Below, in pieces: positions 49,033 through 59,522 of a DNA stretch of 64,000 bases. The stretch spans positions 558,001-622,000 of the forward strand of contig NZ_CP162511.1 of NCBI RefSeq assembly GCF_040939305.1. The letters are read 5' to 3'. The translations under genes were made by a program, and so were the position numbers. The notes under the pieces are model-generated. The model did no database searches, was not told the origin of the DNA, and was given only the letters and a program-made list of their open reading frames with translations. Positions within the stretch are counted from its first letter, which is position 1, and the number at the start of each line of letters is the position of its first letter. This DNA comes from Herbiconiux sp. A18JL235. Lineage in GTDB: Bacteria; Actinomycetota; Actinomycetes; Actinomycetales; Microbacteriaceae.

Positions 49033-50331
49033 GTGAAACGACGCACCCGCGTCCTCGCCGGAATGGCGACCCTCGCCGCCGCGACCACGGTTCTCGCCGG
49101 CTGCTCGAGCGGCTCCGGCGACTCCGGCGACGACAAGACGCTCACTCTCTGGCATTACGAAGGCGCCGACAGCGCCATGGGCAAGGCCTGGGACGAGGCG
49201 ATCAAGGTCTTCGAGGAGGAGACCGGCGCCACCGTCGAGTTCGAGGAGAAGGGCTTCGAGCAGATCCGCTCGACCGCCAGCCAGGTTCTCAACTCGAACG
49301 AGGCGCCCGACATCCTCGAGTACGCCAAGGGCAACGGCACCGCGGGCCTGCTCGCCAGCCAGGGCCTTCTCACCGACATCACGGATGCGGTGGAGGAGTA
49401 CGGCTGGGACGACAAGCTCGCCCCGGCGCTGCAGACCACCGCGCGCTACGACGAGGACGGCGTGATGGGCTCGGGCCCCTGGTACGGCGTTCCCAACTAC
49501 GGCGAGTTCGTCACCGTGTACTACAACAAGGACGCCTTCGCCGAGGCCGGCCTCGAGGTGCCCACGACCTACGCCGAGTTCGAAGCCGACATGAAGGCGT
49601 TCAAGGACGCCGGCACCACGCCGCTGGCCGAAGCCGCTCAGGAGTACCCCCTGGGTCAGCTCTGGTACCAGCTGGCACTCAGCAAGGCCGACCGTTCCTG
49701 GGTCGACGACTACCAGCTCTACAGCAACCCCGTCGACTGGCAGGGCGAGCCGCTCACCTACGCCACCGACACCGTGAAGGACTACGTCGACAAGGGCTAC
49801 ATCTCGCCCGACGCCTCCGGCCTCAAGGCCGAAGACGCGGGTGTGTCGTTCATCAACGGCGACGCCCCGATGTTCGTCTCGGGCAGCTGGTGGTACGGCC
49901 GCTTCACCGAGGAGATCACGGGCTTCGACTGGGGCATCTTCGAGTTCCCGGAGTCGGAGCTGAACCTCGGCTCGGCGGGCAACATGTGGGTGGTGCCGAC
50001 CAGTGCCAAGAACCCCGACCTCGCCTACAAGTTCATCGACATCACGATGCGGCCCGAGATCCAGGCCATCCTCGGAAACAACGGAGGCCTCCCGGTGGCC
50101 GCCGACATCGCCGACATCACCGACGAGAAGAGCAAGGAGCTGATCGACCAGTTCAACACCATCAACGAGCGCGACGGCCTGGCCTTCTACCCCGACTGGC
50201 CCACCCCCACGTTCTACGACGAGCTGAACGGCGAGCTGCAGAACCTCATCAACGGCACGGAGGACTCCACCACCGTGCTCACCACGCTGGGCGACGACTA
50301 CGACTCGTACGTCGACGACTTCCGCAAGTGA
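49033..50331 (+). CDS. Oligosaccharide ABC transporter substrate-binding lipoprotein
   Basis: A 432-residue binding protein of the maltose/oligosaccharide (SBP type 1) family. The signal peptide KRRTRVLAGMATLAAATTVLAGC ends in a lipobox. The mature protein has LTLWHYEGADSAMGKAWDEAIKVFEEETGATVEFEEKGF and later GDAPMFVSGSWWYGRF, typical of this group; several Trp/Tyr residues suit a glycan ligand. The GTG start has AAGGAGG six bases upstream. It leads an operon with two permeases and two glycosidases; the ligand is inferred to be a xylosylated gluco-oligosaccharide. Confidence 0.93.
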   Translation: MKRRTRVLAGMATLAAATTVLAGCSSGSGDSGDDKTLTLWHYEGADSAMGKAWDEAIKVFEEETGATVEFEEKGFEQIRSTASQVLNSNEAPDILEYAKGNGTAGLLASQGLLTDITDAVEEYGWDDKLAPALQTTARYDEDGVMGSGPWYGVPNYGEFVTVYYNKDAFAEAGLEVPTTYAEFEADMKAFKDAGTTPLAEAAQEYPLGQLWYQLALSKADRSWVDDYQLYSNPVDWQGEPLTYATDTVKDYVDKGYISPDASGLKAEDAGVSFINGDAPMFVSGSWWYGRFTEEITGFDWGIFEFPESELNLGSAGNMWVVPTSAKNPDLAYKFIDITMRPEIQAILGNNGGLPVAADIADITDEKSKELIDQFNTINERDGLAFYPDWPTPTFYDELNGELQNLINGTEDSTTVLTTLGDDYDSYVDDFRK

Positions 50332-50408
50332 GTCGGCGCGCTGAGAAGCGCGCTCACGAGACACACCAAGACACACCAAGAAGCACCAAGGAAGCAGGAA
50401 GGCCCCTC

Positions 50409-51401
50409 ATGGCAACCTCCGTGCCCTTCGTCCGCCCGGCGAAGCGCGCGGCCCGGGTCGCCCCGACTCCGGATGAACCACTCATCCCGAGTCGGGGCGG
50501 CCGCGGCCGCGGCGCCTACTGGCTCTACCTGCTGCCCGGCTTCGTGCTGCTGACGGTGATCGTGCTCATCCCGCTGGGATGGAACGTCTACCTCAGCTTC
50601 ACGGAGTGGCGCGGCATCAAGCCGCCGGAGTTCATCGGTCTCGAGAACTGGATCGAGCTGTTCGGCGACGCGGCCTTCTGGGCCTCGTTCCGCAACTCGA
50701 TCGCGATGATCATCGCGATGGTCATCGTGCCCACGGTGCTCGGCCTCCTGCTCGCGGCGCTGCTGTTCGACCTCATCGGCCGTCGCTTCGGGGGCCGGCT
50801 GGCGAGCTTCCTGCGCGCGACCTACTACCTGCCGCAGATCCTCCCCGTGGCGGTGGCCGGCATCGTGATCGGCTGGATCCTCCGGCCCGGCAATGACGGT
50901 GCGCTCAACCAGATCCTCGAGGGGATCGGGCTCGGCCAGCTCGCCCACAACTGGCTGGGCAGCCCCGACACCGCGCTCGCCAGCATCATGGTGGTGATGG
51001 TCTGGGTGCAGATCGGCTACCCGGTTGTCATCTTCATGGCGGCACTGCAGCGCGTCGACCCGGAGCTCTACGAGGCGGCGGAGCTCGACGGCGCGAACTG
51101 GCTGCAGCGGTTCCGCTCCATCACCATCAGCATCATCCGTCCCGAGATCTACGTGGTGGCGCTCACCTGCACCATCGCCGCGCTCAAGGTGTTCGGCCCC
51201 ATCTACGTGCTCACGGGCGGCGGCCCGGGAACCTCCACCCTGGTTCCCGCCTACTACGCCTACAGCGAGTTCTTCCAGGCGCAGCAGGTGGGCTACGGCG
51301 CCACCATCGCCACCGCGCTCACCGTCATCATCGCGGTGGTCGCCATCGCGTTCATCCGTGCCCAGCTGCGCGGTGAAGAGAAGGAGAGGGCCGGCCTGTG
51401 A
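50409..51401 (+). CDS. Oligosaccharide ABC transporter permease (MalF-like)
   Basis: A 330-residue permease. A basic cytoplasmic start is followed by six membrane segments beginning [28 protein letters not shown]. The EAA loop reads [25 protein letters not shown], the contact site for the ATPase. [21 protein letters not shown] is typical of MalF-like subunits. It lies 77 bases after the binding-protein stop and overlaps the next gene by four bases (GTGA). No ATPase is encoded in the locus, so a shared MsiK-like ATPase elsewhere is expected. Confidence 0.94.
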   Translation: MATSVPFVRPAKRAARVAPTPDEPLIPSRGGRGRGAYWLYLLPGFVLLTVIVLIPLGWNVYLSFTEWRGIKPPEFIGLENWIELFGDAAFWASFRNSIAMIIAMVIVPTVLGLLLAALLFDLIGRRFGGRLASFLRATYYLPQILPVAVAGIVIGWILRPGNDGALNQILEGIGLGQLAHNWLGSPDTALASIMVVMVWVQIGYPVVIFMAALQRVDPELYEAAELDGANWLQRFRSITISIIRPEIYVVALTCTIAALKVFGPIYVLTGGGPGTSTLVPAYYAYSEFFQAQQVGYGATIATALTVIIAVVAIAFIRAQLRGEEKERAGL

Positions 51402-52303
51402 CCGCCACGACTGCTCCCGTCCGCCCGGCAGCGCCGACCGACGGCCCCGCCCCGGTGAAGCGCCGGAAGAACGGCAAACGCCCCCGCACGGTGACCGACT
51501 GGGTGCTGCTGATCGCTGCGATCGTGGTGGCCGCGCTCATCGCCTTCCCGTTCATCCTCATCCTCATCAACTCGTTCAAGTCGCCGCAGGACTATGCGGC
51601 GACCGGCCCCCTGCAGCTGCCCACCCAGCTCTACTTCGACGGCATCGTGCGGTTCTGGGAGCGCGTCGACTTCCCCGAGAAGCTGTGGAACAGCATCTTC
51701 ATCTCGGGCGCCGTCGCCGTTCTCGCCGTGCTCATCTCGGTGCTGAACGCCTTCGCCATCGGCATCGGCCGGGTCAGGGCGCGCACCTCGATCATCGTGC
51801 TGTTCCTGCTCGCGAACCTGCTGCCGCAGGAGGCGCTGCTCTACCCGCTGTACTACATGTTCAAGCAGGTGGGTCTCTACGACAACGTGTGGAGCGTCAT
51901 CATCATCTTCACCGTCATCCAGAGCGCGTTCGGCACGTACCTGCTGTCGTCGGTGTTCGGCACCTTCCCCAAGGAGGTGCTCGAGGCGGCGGCGCTCGAC
52001 GGCGCCGGGCGCTGGAAGACGCTGTGGCGGGTGATCGTGCCGATCTCGCGGCCCACGCTCGCCGTGCTCCTCATCTTCTTCTTCATCTGGACCTGGAACG
52101 AGTTCCTCATCCCGCTCACCTTCCTGGTCTCGAACTCGAACCAGACGGTTCCGGTGGCCATCAGCGTGCTGCAGGGCGACCGACTGATGGATGTCACCAC
52201 CACGAGCGCCTCGGCGCTGCTCGGTCTCATTCCGACCCTGGTCTTCTTCCTCATCTTCCAGCGCACCCTCACGCGCGGCATCACCGCCGGCGCCGTGAAG
52301 TAG
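51398..52303 (+). CDS. Oligosaccharide ABC transporter permease (MalG-like)
   Basis: A 301-residue permease with six membrane segments. The EAA loop is [30 protein letters not shown]. The first helix [27 protein letters not shown] and the end [18 protein letters not shown] are typical of MalG-like subunits. The start is GTG, overlapping the preceding stop as GTGA. It pairs with the permease at 50409. The GH31 gene follows after 42 bases. Confidence 0.94.
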   Translation: MTATTAPVRPAAPTDGPAPVKRRKNGKRPRTVTDWVLLIAAIVVAALIAFPFILILINSFKSPQDYAATGPLQLPTQLYFDGIVRFWERVDFPEKLWNSIFISGAVAVLAVLISVLNAFAIGIGRVRARTSIIVLFLLANLLPQEALLYPLYYMFKQVGLYDNVWSVIIIFTVIQSAFGTYLLSSVFGTFPKEVLEAAALDGAGRWKTLWRVIVPISRPTLAVLLIFFFIWTWNEFLIPLTFLVSNSNQTVPVAISVLQGDRLMDVTTTSASALLGLIPTLVFFLIFQRTLTRGITAGAVK

Positions 52304-52345
52304 ACACACCCCCCAGCTTCCGTACCACCCCCACGAAGGACATCC

Positions 52346-54715
52346 ATGAAGTTCACCGACGGTTTCTGGCACGTGCGCCCAGGAGTCACCGCCCTCTACG
52401 CCCAGGAGGCCTACGACATCGACGACCGGGGCGACAGCCTCGTCGTGTCGGCGCCCACCAAGGTGATCGAGAAGCGTGGCGACGTGCTCAACCGACCCCT
52501 GCTCACCGTCACCCTCTCCTCGCCCCTCGAGGGTGTGGTGCGGGTGCGCATCGAGCACTTCCAGGGCGCGCGCCGCTCGCCGGGCTTCGAGCTCGTCGGC
52601 GCGGTGGAGGGTGGTACCGGGATCGGCAGCACCGCATCCGTCGACGGTGGGGTGGCGCTCACCACCGGGTCGCTGATTGCGACGGTCGCGGAGGGTGCAC
52701 CGTGGTCGCTGAGCTTCGAGTCGACGGCGGGCACCGCGGGCGCGGCGGGCGCGGCGGGCACCGCGGGCACCGCGGGCGCCGCAGAGGGCGGCACCCGCCC
52801 CCTCACCGCCAGCGGCCACAAGTCCGTCGGCTACATCACCTTGGCCCCGGATGCCCCCGTCGCCGCAGAACCCACCGGCATCGCGGGGGTCACCTCCACG
52901 GGCCTCGCCCCCGCCACCCACTACGTGCACGAGCAGCTCGAACTCGGCGTGGGCGAGACCATCTACGGTCTCGGCGAGCGCTTCGGCCCGTTCGTGAAGA
53001 ACGGTCAGACCGTCGACTCCTGGAACGCCGACGGCGGAACCTCGAGCGAGCAGTCGTACAAGAGCATCCCGTTCTACCTCTCGTCGAACGGCTACGGCGT
53101 GCTCGTCAACCACCCCGAGCACGTCTCGTTCGAGGTGGGCTCCGAGGCCGTCGAGCGCGTGCAGTTCTCGACAGCGGGCGAGGCGCTGGAGTACTTCGTC
53201 ATCGACGGGCCGACGCCGAAAGACGTGCTCGCGCGCTACACCGAGCTCACCGGCCGCCCGGCGCGGGTGCCGGCCTGGTCGTACGGGCTGTGGCTGTCGA
53301 CCTCCTTCACCACCGACTACGACGAGGCGACGGTCACGAGCTTCATCGAGGGCATGGCCGAGCGCGAGCTGCCGCTGTCGGTGTTCCACTTCGACTGCTT
53401 CTGGATGCGCGAGTTCAACTGGACCGACTTCGACTGGGACGCCCGCACCTTCCCCGACCCCGAGGGCATGCTCGCGCGCCTGCACGAGCGCGAGCTGCGC
53501 GTCTCGGCGTGGCTCAACCCCTACATCGCGCAGCGCTCGGCGCTGTTCGCCGAGGGCGCCGAGGCCGGCTACCTCGTGAAGCGGCCCGACGGCACCGTCT
53601 GGCAGTGGGACATGTGGCAGGCCGGCATGGGCCTCGTCGATTTCACGAACCCGGATGCCCGGGCCTGGTTCCAGGAGAAGGTGCGCACTCTCGCCCGCCA
53701 GGGCGTCGACGCGCTGAAGACCGACTTCGGCGAGCGCGTGCCGCTCGACGTGGTGTGGCACGACGGCTCGTCTCCCGAGACCATGCACAACCTCTACACG
53801 CAGCTCTACAACGAGGCGGTGTTCGAGGTGCTGTCGGAGGAGCGGGGCGAGGGCGAGGCCGTGCTGTTCGCCCGCTCGGCGACCACGGGCGGGCAGCGCA
53901 TGCCCATCCACTGGGGCGGCGACAACTCCTCCTCCTTCGTGTCGATGGCCGAGACCCTCCGCGGCGGGCTCTCCCTCGCGCTCAGCGGCTTCGGCTTCTG
54001 GAGCCACGACATCGGCGGCTTCGAGGGCACACCCGACCCCGCGGTGTTCAAGCGCTGGGTGGCGTTCGGCCTGCTGTCGTCGCACTCGCGGCTGCACGGC
54101 TCCACCAGCTACCGCGTGCCGTGGGCCTTCGACGAGGAGGCAGTCGAGGTCACCCGGCGCTTCGCGACCCTGAAGCTCTCCCTCATGCCGTACCTCTACT
54201 CGCTCGGTCTCGAGACCGCCGAGACGGGCGTCTCGTTCATGCGGCCGATGCTGCTCGAGTTCCCCGACGACCCCGCCGTGCGCTACCTCGACCGGCAGTA
54301 CATGCTCGGCTCGTCGCTGCTCGTGGCCCCGGTGTTCTCGGCCTCCGGCGCTGTCGAGTACTACCTCCCCGCGGGCACCTGGACCCAGCTGCTCACCGGC
54401 GAGACCGTCACCCAGCCGGTCGGCACCTGGCGCCGCGAGACCCACGACGTGTTCAGCCTGCCGGTGTGGGTGCGGGGCGGCTCCGTGCTGCCGACCACCT
54501 CGCGCGTCGACCGGCCCGACCACGACTACTTCGAGTCGCTGACCTTCACCACCTACCCGGGCGAGGGCGGGCCGTCGACCGTGTCGGTGACCTCGCCCGA
54601 GGGGCGCACGGTGTCGTTCGACGTGACGCGGGGCGACGACGGTACCGTCGAGGTGACGACGGATGCTGCCGACGTGACGTTCACGCTGCGCACCGCCCAG
54701 GAGGCACAGGCATGA
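52346..54715 (+). CDS. yicI: GH31 alpha-xylosidase
   Basis: A 789-residue glycoside hydrolase of family 31, intracellular (no signal peptide). The nucleophile is Asp460 in [13 protein letters not shown] and the acid/base Asp526 in HWGGDNSS. The 66-residue spacing and the K-T-D-F-G-E-R motif match alpha-xylosidase YicI rather than alpha-glucosidases. [19 protein letters not shown] also fits YicI. It removes alpha-1,6-linked xylose from isoprimeverose-type and xyloglucan oligosaccharides. Residues 128-145 are an 18-residue Gly/Ala/Thr repeat (9-bp DNA repeat) inserted in the N-terminal beta-sandwich. It overlaps the GH1 gene by four bases. Confidence 0.92.
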   Translation: MKFTDGFWHVRPGVTALYAQEAYDIDDRGDSLVVSAPTKVIEKRGDVLNRPLLTVTLSSPLEGVVRVRIEHFQGARRSPGFELVGAVEGGTGIGSTASVDGGVALTTGSLIATVAEGAPWSLSFESTAGTAGAAGAAGTAGTAGAAEGGTRPLTASGHKSVGYITLAPDAPVAAEPTGIAGVTSTGLAPATHYVHEQLELGVGETIYGLGERFGPFVKNGQTVDSWNADGGTSSEQSYKSIPFYLSSNGYGVLVNHPEHVSFEVGSEAVERVQFSTAGEALEYFVIDGPTPKDVLARYTELTGRPARVPAWSYGLWLSTSFTTDYDEATVTSFIEGMAERELPLSVFHFDCFWMREFNWTDFDWDARTFPDPEGMLARLHERELRVSAWLNPYIAQRSALFAEGAEAGYLVKRPDGTVWQWDMWQAGMGLVDFTNPDARAWFQEKVRTLARQGVDALKTDFGERVPLDVVWHDGSSPETMHNLYTQLYNEAVFEVLSEERGEGEAVLFARSATTGGQRMPIHWGGDNSSSFVSMAETLRGGLSLALSGFGFWSHDIGGFEGTPDPAVFKRWVAFGLLSSHSRLHGSTSYRVPWAFDEEAVEVTRRFATLKLSLMPYLYSLGLETAETGVSFMRPMLLEFPDDPAVRYLDRQYMLGSSLLVAPVFSASGAVEYYLPAGTWTQLLTGETVTQPVGTWRRETHDVFSLPVWVRGGSVLPTTSRVDRPDHDYFESLTFTTYPGEGGPSTVSVTSPEGRTVSFDVTRGDDGTVEVTTDAADVTFTLRTAQEAQA
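52727..52780 (+). repeat. 9-bp tandem repeat inside the GH31 gene
   Basis: Six in-frame units based on GCGGGCRCS encode Ala-Gly-Thr/Ala triplets (residues 128-145). This is probably a disordered loop added by slippage. Confidence 0.75.
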
Positions 54716-56166
54716 GCGACGACTACCGCGAGACCGGCCTGACATTCCCGCCCGGCTTCGTCATCGGCTCGGCCACCGCCTCTTACCAGATCGAGGGCGC
54801 CCACGACGAAGACGGCCGCGGGCCGTCGATCTGGGACACCTTCAGCCGCACCCCGGGCAAGGTCTGGAACGGAGACACCGGCGACGTCGCCGACGACCAC
54901 TACCACCGCTGGGAGGCCGACCTCGACCTCATGCAGCAGCTGGGGCTGGAGTCGTACCGGTTCTCGATCGCGTGGCCGCGCATCCAGCCCACCGGCCGGG
55001 GGCCGGCGCTCGCCGAGGGCATCGCGTTCTACTCGCGGCTCGTCGACGGGCTGCTCGCGCGCGGCATCACCCCCATCGCCACGCTCTACCACTGGGACCT
55101 GCCGCAGGCGCTCGAAGACGAGGGCGGCTGGACGGTGCGCTCGACAGCGCTAGCCTTCGCCGACTACGCCCGCATCATGGGTGAGGCGCTCGGCGACCGC
55201 ATCGCCGTGTGGACGACGCTCAACGAGCCCTGGTGCTCGGCGTACCTCGGCTACGGCTCGGGGGCGCACGCGCCCGGCCGCACCACGGCGCTCGGAGCCC
55301 TGCAGGCGGTGCATCACCTGAACCTCGCCCACGGGCTCGCCATCGAGGCGCTCCGCGAGGTGGTGACGAACGACCCGCAGTACTCGATCACCCTCAACCT
55401 CCACGTGCTGCGGGCCGAGGCCGGCTCGGGGGAGTCGGGGGCGGATGCGCTGCGCCAGATCGATGCGCTCGCCAACCGGGCCTTCACCGGCCCGCTGCTG
55501 CACGGTGCCTACCCGGTCGATCTGCTCGCCGACACGGCGGGCATCACCGACTGGTCGTTCGTGCTCGACGGCGACCTGGAGCGCATCCGGCAGCCGCTCG
55601 ACGTGCTCGGGGTGAACTACTACGCCACCACGCTGGTGCGCCGGTGGGACGGCAGCTCTCCTCGCCTCATGGCCGACGGGCACAAAGACATGGGCGGTTC
55701 GCCCTGGCCGGGAGCCGACGACGTCGAGTTCCTGCCGCAGGAGGGGCCGTACACGGCGATGGGCTGGAACATCGACCCGTCGGGGCTGTACGAGCTGCTG
55801 CTGGCGCTCCGCGACGAGTTCCCCGAGCAGCCGCTCATGATCACCGAGAACGGCGCAGCGTTCGACGACGTCGTGACGACGGATGCGGACGGCACCCCGC
55901 GCGTTCACGACCCGCTGCGGGTCGACTACCTGCAGCGCCACTTCACCGCGGCCCATCGGGCGCGGGAGGCCGGTGTCGACCTGCGCGGCTATCAGGTGTG
56001 GAGCCTGCTCGACAACTTCGAGTGGGGCTACGGCTACTCCAAGCGGTTCGGCATCGTGCGCGTCGACTACGACACGCAGGAGCGCACGCCGAAAGACAGC
56101 GCGCTGTGGCTGAAGCGGCTCATCGAGACCCGCGCCATCCCGGCGCCCGACGATCTGGCGGGCTGA
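54712..56166 (+). CDS. GH1 beta-glucosidase
   Basis: A 484-residue family-1 glycosidase without a signal peptide. The acid/base Glu172 lies in TLNEPWC and the nucleophile Glu379 in [43 protein letters not shown] and [12 protein letters not shown] are the sugar-binding blocks. It hydrolyses beta-linked glucose from the non-reducing end. It follows the alpha-xylosidase with an ATGA overlap, so once xylose is removed the glucan core can be shortened. Other beta-glycosidase activities are possible within GH1. Confidence 0.94.
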   Translation: MSDDYRETGLTFPPGFVIGSATASYQIEGAHDEDGRGPSIWDTFSRTPGKVWNGDTGDVADDHYHRWEADLDLMQQLGLESYRFSIAWPRIQPTGRGPALAEGIAFYSRLVDGLLARGITPIATLYHWDLPQALEDEGGWTVRSTALAFADYARIMGEALGDRIAVWTTLNEPWCSAYLGYGSGAHAPGRTTALGALQAVHHLNLAHGLAIEALREVVTNDPQYSITLNLHVLRAEAGSGESGADALRQIDALANRAFTGPLLHGAYPVDLLADTAGITDWSFVLDGDLERIRQPLDVLGVNYYATTLVRRWDGSSPRLMADGHKDMGGSPWPGADDVEFLPQEGPYTAMGWNIDPSGLYELLLALRDEFPEQPLMITENGAAFDDVVTTDADGTPRVHDPLRVDYLQRHFTAAHRAREAGVDLRGYQVWSLLDNFEWGYGYSKRFGIVRVDYDTQERTPKDSALWLKRLIETRAIPAPDDLAG

Positions 56167-56195
56167 GGCCGGCCGGGAGGGGCGGGGCGGGCTGC

Positions 56196-57437
56196 TCAGG
56201 TGCTCGCGGCGGGCGCGGCGGCCGGGATGCTCGCGGCGGCGGGGGTGGTCGCGGCTGGCGGCGTGCTCGCGCCGGCCAGAGCGCTCGCGCCGGCGGGGTC
56301 GTCGAGGAGGCGCCGGAAGGCGGCCTCCGCCGCGCCCACGAGCAGCACCCGCGAGCGCAGGCGCGCCCGCTCGATGGTGAGCCTCGCGGCCAGCGGAGCG
56401 AACGACGCCGCGGGAACACCCTGCAGGAACCGCTCCGGATGCGCGTCGAACAGCGACCCCAGAAACCCGCCGAGCACGATGCGCTCGGGGTTGAACACGC
56501 TCACGAGCCCGGCGAGGGCCGTGACGAGCACCCCGATCTGGCGGTCGACCTCGGCCTCCACCGCGGGCTCCCGCGGGCCGGTGAGCAGGCGGTCGAGCTC
56601 GTCGGAGTCGATGGCGTCGCGCCCCAGCACCGCGAGCAGCCGTGACAGGTGCACCTCGGTCTCGAGGCACCCCATCCGTCCGCAGTCGCAGGCGAGACCG
56701 CCGCGCTCGACGAGCGTGTGCCCGAGCTCCGCGCCGAAGCCCTGCGTGCCGACGAGCGGCGCTCCGCCCACCAGCACCCCTCCGCCGATGCCCGAGGGGC
56801 TGCCGTTGAGGTAGACGACGTCGCGGAGGCCGCGGCCGGCGCCACGGCTGCACTCGGCGAGGAGGGCCAGGTTGGCGTCGTTCGCGGCGACCGCGGGGAG
56901 GCCCGTCGCCTCGGCCAGCATCGCGGCGAACGGCTCGTCGCGCCAGCCGAGGTGCGGGGCCAGCACGACGGTGCCGTCGTCGACGCGCACGAGCCCCGGA
57001 ACCGCCGCGCCCACCGCGACGACGCGGTACGTGGTGGCGGCTCTGGCGCGCATCCGCTCGGCTGCGACCCGGGCGAGCTCAACCGCCTCGCGGGCCGTGG
57101 GGACGCCCTGGGTCGCCACGCGCTCACGGTCGTGCACGATCCCGCCGAGCCCGACGAGCGCAACGGTCACGGCGTCGAGGTCGGGGTTGACCGCGATGAT
57201 CGACACGGTGTCGTCGGCGTGCACGATCGGGCTGGGCCTGCCCACTCCGCCGCTCTCGGCGGGGGCGGTCTCATAGGCGAGGCCGAGAGCGGTCAGCTCG
57301 CCCACCAGGGCTGAGACCGTCGAGCGGTTGAGGCCGAGCAACCGGGTCAGCTCGGCGCGAGAGCGCGGGCCGTCGCGGTGCAGGTTCGTCAGGAGCGCAG
57401 AGAGGTTCTGCCGTCGGGTGTCTTCGTTGCCCGCCAT
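56196..57437 (-). CDS. ROK-family transcriptional regulator (XylR-like)
   Basis: A 413-residue ROK repressor. The N-terminal winged helix (NLSALLTNLHRDGPRSRAELTRLLGLNRSTVSALVGELTALGLAYE) is followed by a sugar-kinase-like domain with NDANLALLAECSRGAGRG and the zinc motif CDCGRMGCLE. The C-terminus is a Pro/Ala tail. The ATG at 57437 has GGGAG upstream; MGDGGSV at 57458 is an alternative. It is divergent from xylose isomerase, and a palindrome overlaps that promoter, so it probably represses xylA until xylose or a related sugar binds. Confidence 0.9.
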   Translation of the reverse strand: MAGNEDTRRQNLSALLTNLHRDGPRSRAELTRLLGLNRSTVSALVGELTALGLAYETAPAESGGVGRPSPIVHADDTVSIIAVNPDLDAVTVALVGLGGIVHDRERVATQGVPTAREAVELARVAAERMRARAATTYRVVAVGAAVPGLVRVDDGTVVLAPHLGWRDEPFAAMLAEATGLPAVAANDANLALLAECSRGAGRGLRDVVYLNGSPSGIGGGVLVGGAPLVGTQGFGAELGHTLVERGGLACDCGRMGCLETEVHLSRLLAVLGRDAIDSDELDRLLTGPREPAVEAEVDRQIGVLVTALAGLVSVFNPERIVLGGFLGSLFDAHPERFLQGVPAASFAPLAARLTIERARLRSRVLLVGAAEAAFRRLLDDPAGASALAGASTPPAATTPAAASIPAAAPAAST

Positions 57438-57496
57438 CACGCTCCCTCCGTCGCCCATCACCGCCACGACGAACCTATACGCAGCGGGCGAGCCCG

Positions 57497-57541
57497 TTGA
57501 CACCGGGCGGTGCCTCGAATATGTTGTGAGCCAGAACATAT
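57497..57541 (+). promoter_or_regulatory. xylA promoter with overlapping inverted-repeat operator
   Basis: TTGACA (57497-57502) and TATGTT (57520-57525) are 17 bases apart. The perfect inverted repeat ATATGTT (57519-57525) - 9 bases - AACATAT (57535-57541) covers the -10 and the expected start point. It is AT-rich in a GC-rich genome, lies between the ROK and xylA genes, and is the best operator candidate for the ROK protein. Confidence 0.7.
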
Positions 57542-57569
57542 CACCGACGACGTTGAAACGAGAGTCATC

Positions 57570-58760
57570 ATGGCCGACGCGCCCACCCCCGCCGACAAGT
57601 TCTCCTTCGGTCTCTGGACCATCGGCTACAACGGCGCCGACCCCTTCGGCGGCCCCACCCGCGCCCCGCTCGACGTGGTGCACGCCGTCGAGAAGCTGGC
57701 CGAGCTCGGCGCCTACGGCCTCACCTTCCACGACGACGACCTGTTCGCCTTCGGTTCGACGGATGCGGAGCGCCAGACCCAGATCGACCGCCTGAAGGGC
57801 GCGCTCGCCGACACCGGCGTCATCGTGCCGATGGTCACCACGAACCTGTTCTCGGCCCCCGTCTTCAAAGACGGCGGCTTCACCTCGAACGACCGCGCCG
57901 TGCGCCGCTTCGCGCTCCGCAAGGTGCTGCGCAACCTCGACCTGGCGGCCGAGCTCGGCGCGAAGACCTTCGTCATGTGGGGCGGCCGCGAGGGCGCCGA
58001 GTACGACTCGGCCAAAGACATCCGCGCCGCCCTCGAGCGCTACCGCGAGGCCGTGAACATGCTCGGCGACTACGTCGCCGACAAGGGCTACGACATCCGC
58101 TTCGCCATCGAACCGAAGCCGAACGAGCCGCGCGGCGACATCCTGCTCCCCACCGTCGGCCACGCCCTCGCCTTCATCGAGAGCCTGGAGCGCCCCGAAT
58201 TGGTGGGGGTGAACCCCGAGGTCGGCCACGAGCAGATGGCCGGGCTCAACTTCGCCGCCGGCATCGCCCAGGCGCTCTACCAGGGCAAGCTCTTCCACAT
58301 CGACCTCAACGGCCAGCGCGGCATCAAGTACGACCAAGACCTCGTCTTCGGCCACGGCGACCTGCAGAACGCGTTCGCGCTCGTCGACCTGCTCGAGAAC
58401 GGCGGACCCAACGGCGGCCCCTCGTACGACGGCCCCCGCCACTTCGACTACAAGCCCTCGCGCACCGAAGACGAGAAGGGCGTGTGGGAGTCTGCCGCAG
58501 CGAACATGCGCACCTACCTGCTGCTGAAGGAGCGCGCCGCGGCGTTCCGCGCCGACCCCGAGGTGCAGGAGGCGCTCGCCGCCGCCCGCGTGCCCGAGCT
58601 GTCGGAGCCGACGCTCGGCGAGGGGGAGTCGTACGACCAGCTGCTCGCCGACACCGCCTCCTATGAGGACTTCGACGCGAACGCCTACTTCGACGGCAAG
58701 GGCTTCGGCTTCGTGCGCCTGCAGCAGCTGGCGCTCGAGCACCTGCTCGGGGCGCGGTAG
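57570..58760 (+). CDS. xylA: Xylose isomerase
   Basis: A 396-residue class I (actinobacterial-length) xylose isomerase that converts D-xylose to D-xylulose. The catalytic His and Asp are in [13 protein letters not shown]; metal ligands occur in [30 protein letters not shown] and [37 protein letters not shown] is also diagnostic. The ATG at 57570 is chosen because the upstream frame runs into the promoter. No xylulokinase gene lies in the window, so the next step must be encoded elsewhere. Confidence 0.97.
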   Translation: MADAPTPADKFSFGLWTIGYNGADPFGGPTRAPLDVVHAVEKLAELGAYGLTFHDDDLFAFGSTDAERQTQIDRLKGALADTGVIVPMVTTNLFSAPVFKDGGFTSNDRAVRRFALRKVLRNLDLAAELGAKTFVMWGGREGAEYDSAKDIRAALERYREAVNMLGDYVADKGYDIRFAIEPKPNEPRGDILLPTVGHALAFIESLERPELVGVNPEVGHEQMAGLNFAAGIAQALYQGKLFHIDLNGQRGIKYDQDLVFGHGDLQNAFALVDLLENGGPNGGPSYDGPRHFDYKPSRTEDEKGVWESAAANMRTYLLLKERAAAFRADPEVQEALAAARVPELSEPTLGEGESYDQLLADTASYEDFDANAYFDGKGFGFVRLQQLALEHLLGAR

Positions 58761-58805
58761 GCGCTCGCGCTCGCGCTGGGCTCGTCGTGGCTCGGCGTCT
58801 CCTGC

Positions 58806-59522
58806 TCAGCCGGCGGAGGCGTCGAGCCGGGCGATCGCCTCCTCGAAACGGGCGAGGGATGCGCGTTCGTCACCGGTGAGCTCGTCACCGCCGTCGGCGG
58901 TGAGGTTGGTGCATGCCCCGCTCAAGGCGCCTCGCAGGGCGGCGCGGGCCACGGCGACGTCGGCGTGGAGCGCCGGGTTGCCGTGGCGGGCGAGCCAGTC
59001 GAGGTGGTCGGGAAGGGTGAGTGCCGCCTCGCCAATGAGCTGCGAGGTGCGGGTCGCGGCGGCGCTCACCTCGGCCACGGCTTCTCGCCGCTCCTGCCGG
59101 TCGTCGAGGGCGTAGGCCGGTGCGAACGCTCCGGACACGGCCGCGTCGGTGTCGGCCAGCTCGAGGGCGGTGGCGCGGAGTCGCCGCGCGTCGTGCTCGA
59201 TCGCCGCCCGGCGGCGCTCCCACTCGGGGTCGTCTGGGGCGTCGCCGAACCGGCCGGCGGCGGAGTACCCGGCGGTCATCGCCGTCAGCGCCGCGGCCAT
59301 CGACAGCATCACCGCCGATGCCGCGCCGCCTCCGGGGTCGCCGTGCGCTTCGGCCAGCGCCTCCGTCCAGTCGGAGAGACGGGAGCGGCCGGCACTGACC
59401 TCGCCGGGCCTGGCGTCGCCCGGCCTGGCCTCGCCCGGCACGGTCGCACCCGGCCTGGCCTCGCCCGGCCCGGGCGCACCCGGCCGGTCCTCACCAGGCC
59501 CGGCCTTCCCCGGTCCGCTCAA
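58806..59522 (-). CDS. Cyclodeaminase/cyclohydrolase-family protein with a repetitive N-terminus
   Basis: A protein of about 238 residues. From SRLSDWTEALAEAHGDPGGGAASAVMLSMAAALTAMTAGYS it follows the formiminotransferase-cyclodeaminase C-terminal fold (FTCD_C), including the G-G-G-A-x-A signature. Such proteins act on folate intermediates, but it stands without a formiminotransferase, folD or histidine genes. The best-supported start is TTG at 59522, whose last bases overlap the stop of the SHOCT gene (TTGA). That adds about 40 residues of 5-residue xPGxx repeats encoded by a 15-bp DNA repeat. A GTG at 59441 is the alternative. The fold is likely; the start is uncertain. Confidence 0.7.
   Translation of the reverse strand: MSGPGKAGPGEDRPGAPGPGEARPGATVPGEARPGDARPGEVSAGRSRLSDWTEALAEAHGDPGGGAASAVMLSMAAALTAMTAGYSAAGRFGDAPDDPEWERRRAAIEHDARRLRATALELADTDAAVSGAFAPAYALDDRQERREAVAEVSAAATRTSQLIGEAALTLPDHLDWLARHGNPALHADVAVARAALRGALSGACTNLTADGGDELTGDERASLARFEEAIARLDASAG
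59409..59520. repeat. 15-bp tandem repeat (minisatellite)
   Basis: About seven and a half units based on GGCCTGGCCTCGCCC. Units two and four are identical; the others differ at a few bases. Read on the minus strand in the frame of the cyclodeaminase-like gene they encode xPGxx pentapeptides (for example RPGAT, VPGEA, RPGDA). Confidence 0.8.

Noticed and set aside
50363..50400. ACACACCAAG direct repeat before the first glycan permease gene
   Set aside because: It is a short two-copy repeat in a 77-base gap inside an operon, with no sign of a promoter or hairpin.
51293..54745. Very long minus-strand open frame (about 1150 codons) opposite the permease and GH31 genes
   Set aside because: It lies antisense to genes with clear motifs and its protein is a low-complexity Arg/His/Gly/Asp-rich shadow with no family features; GC-rich DNA with few stops produces such frames.
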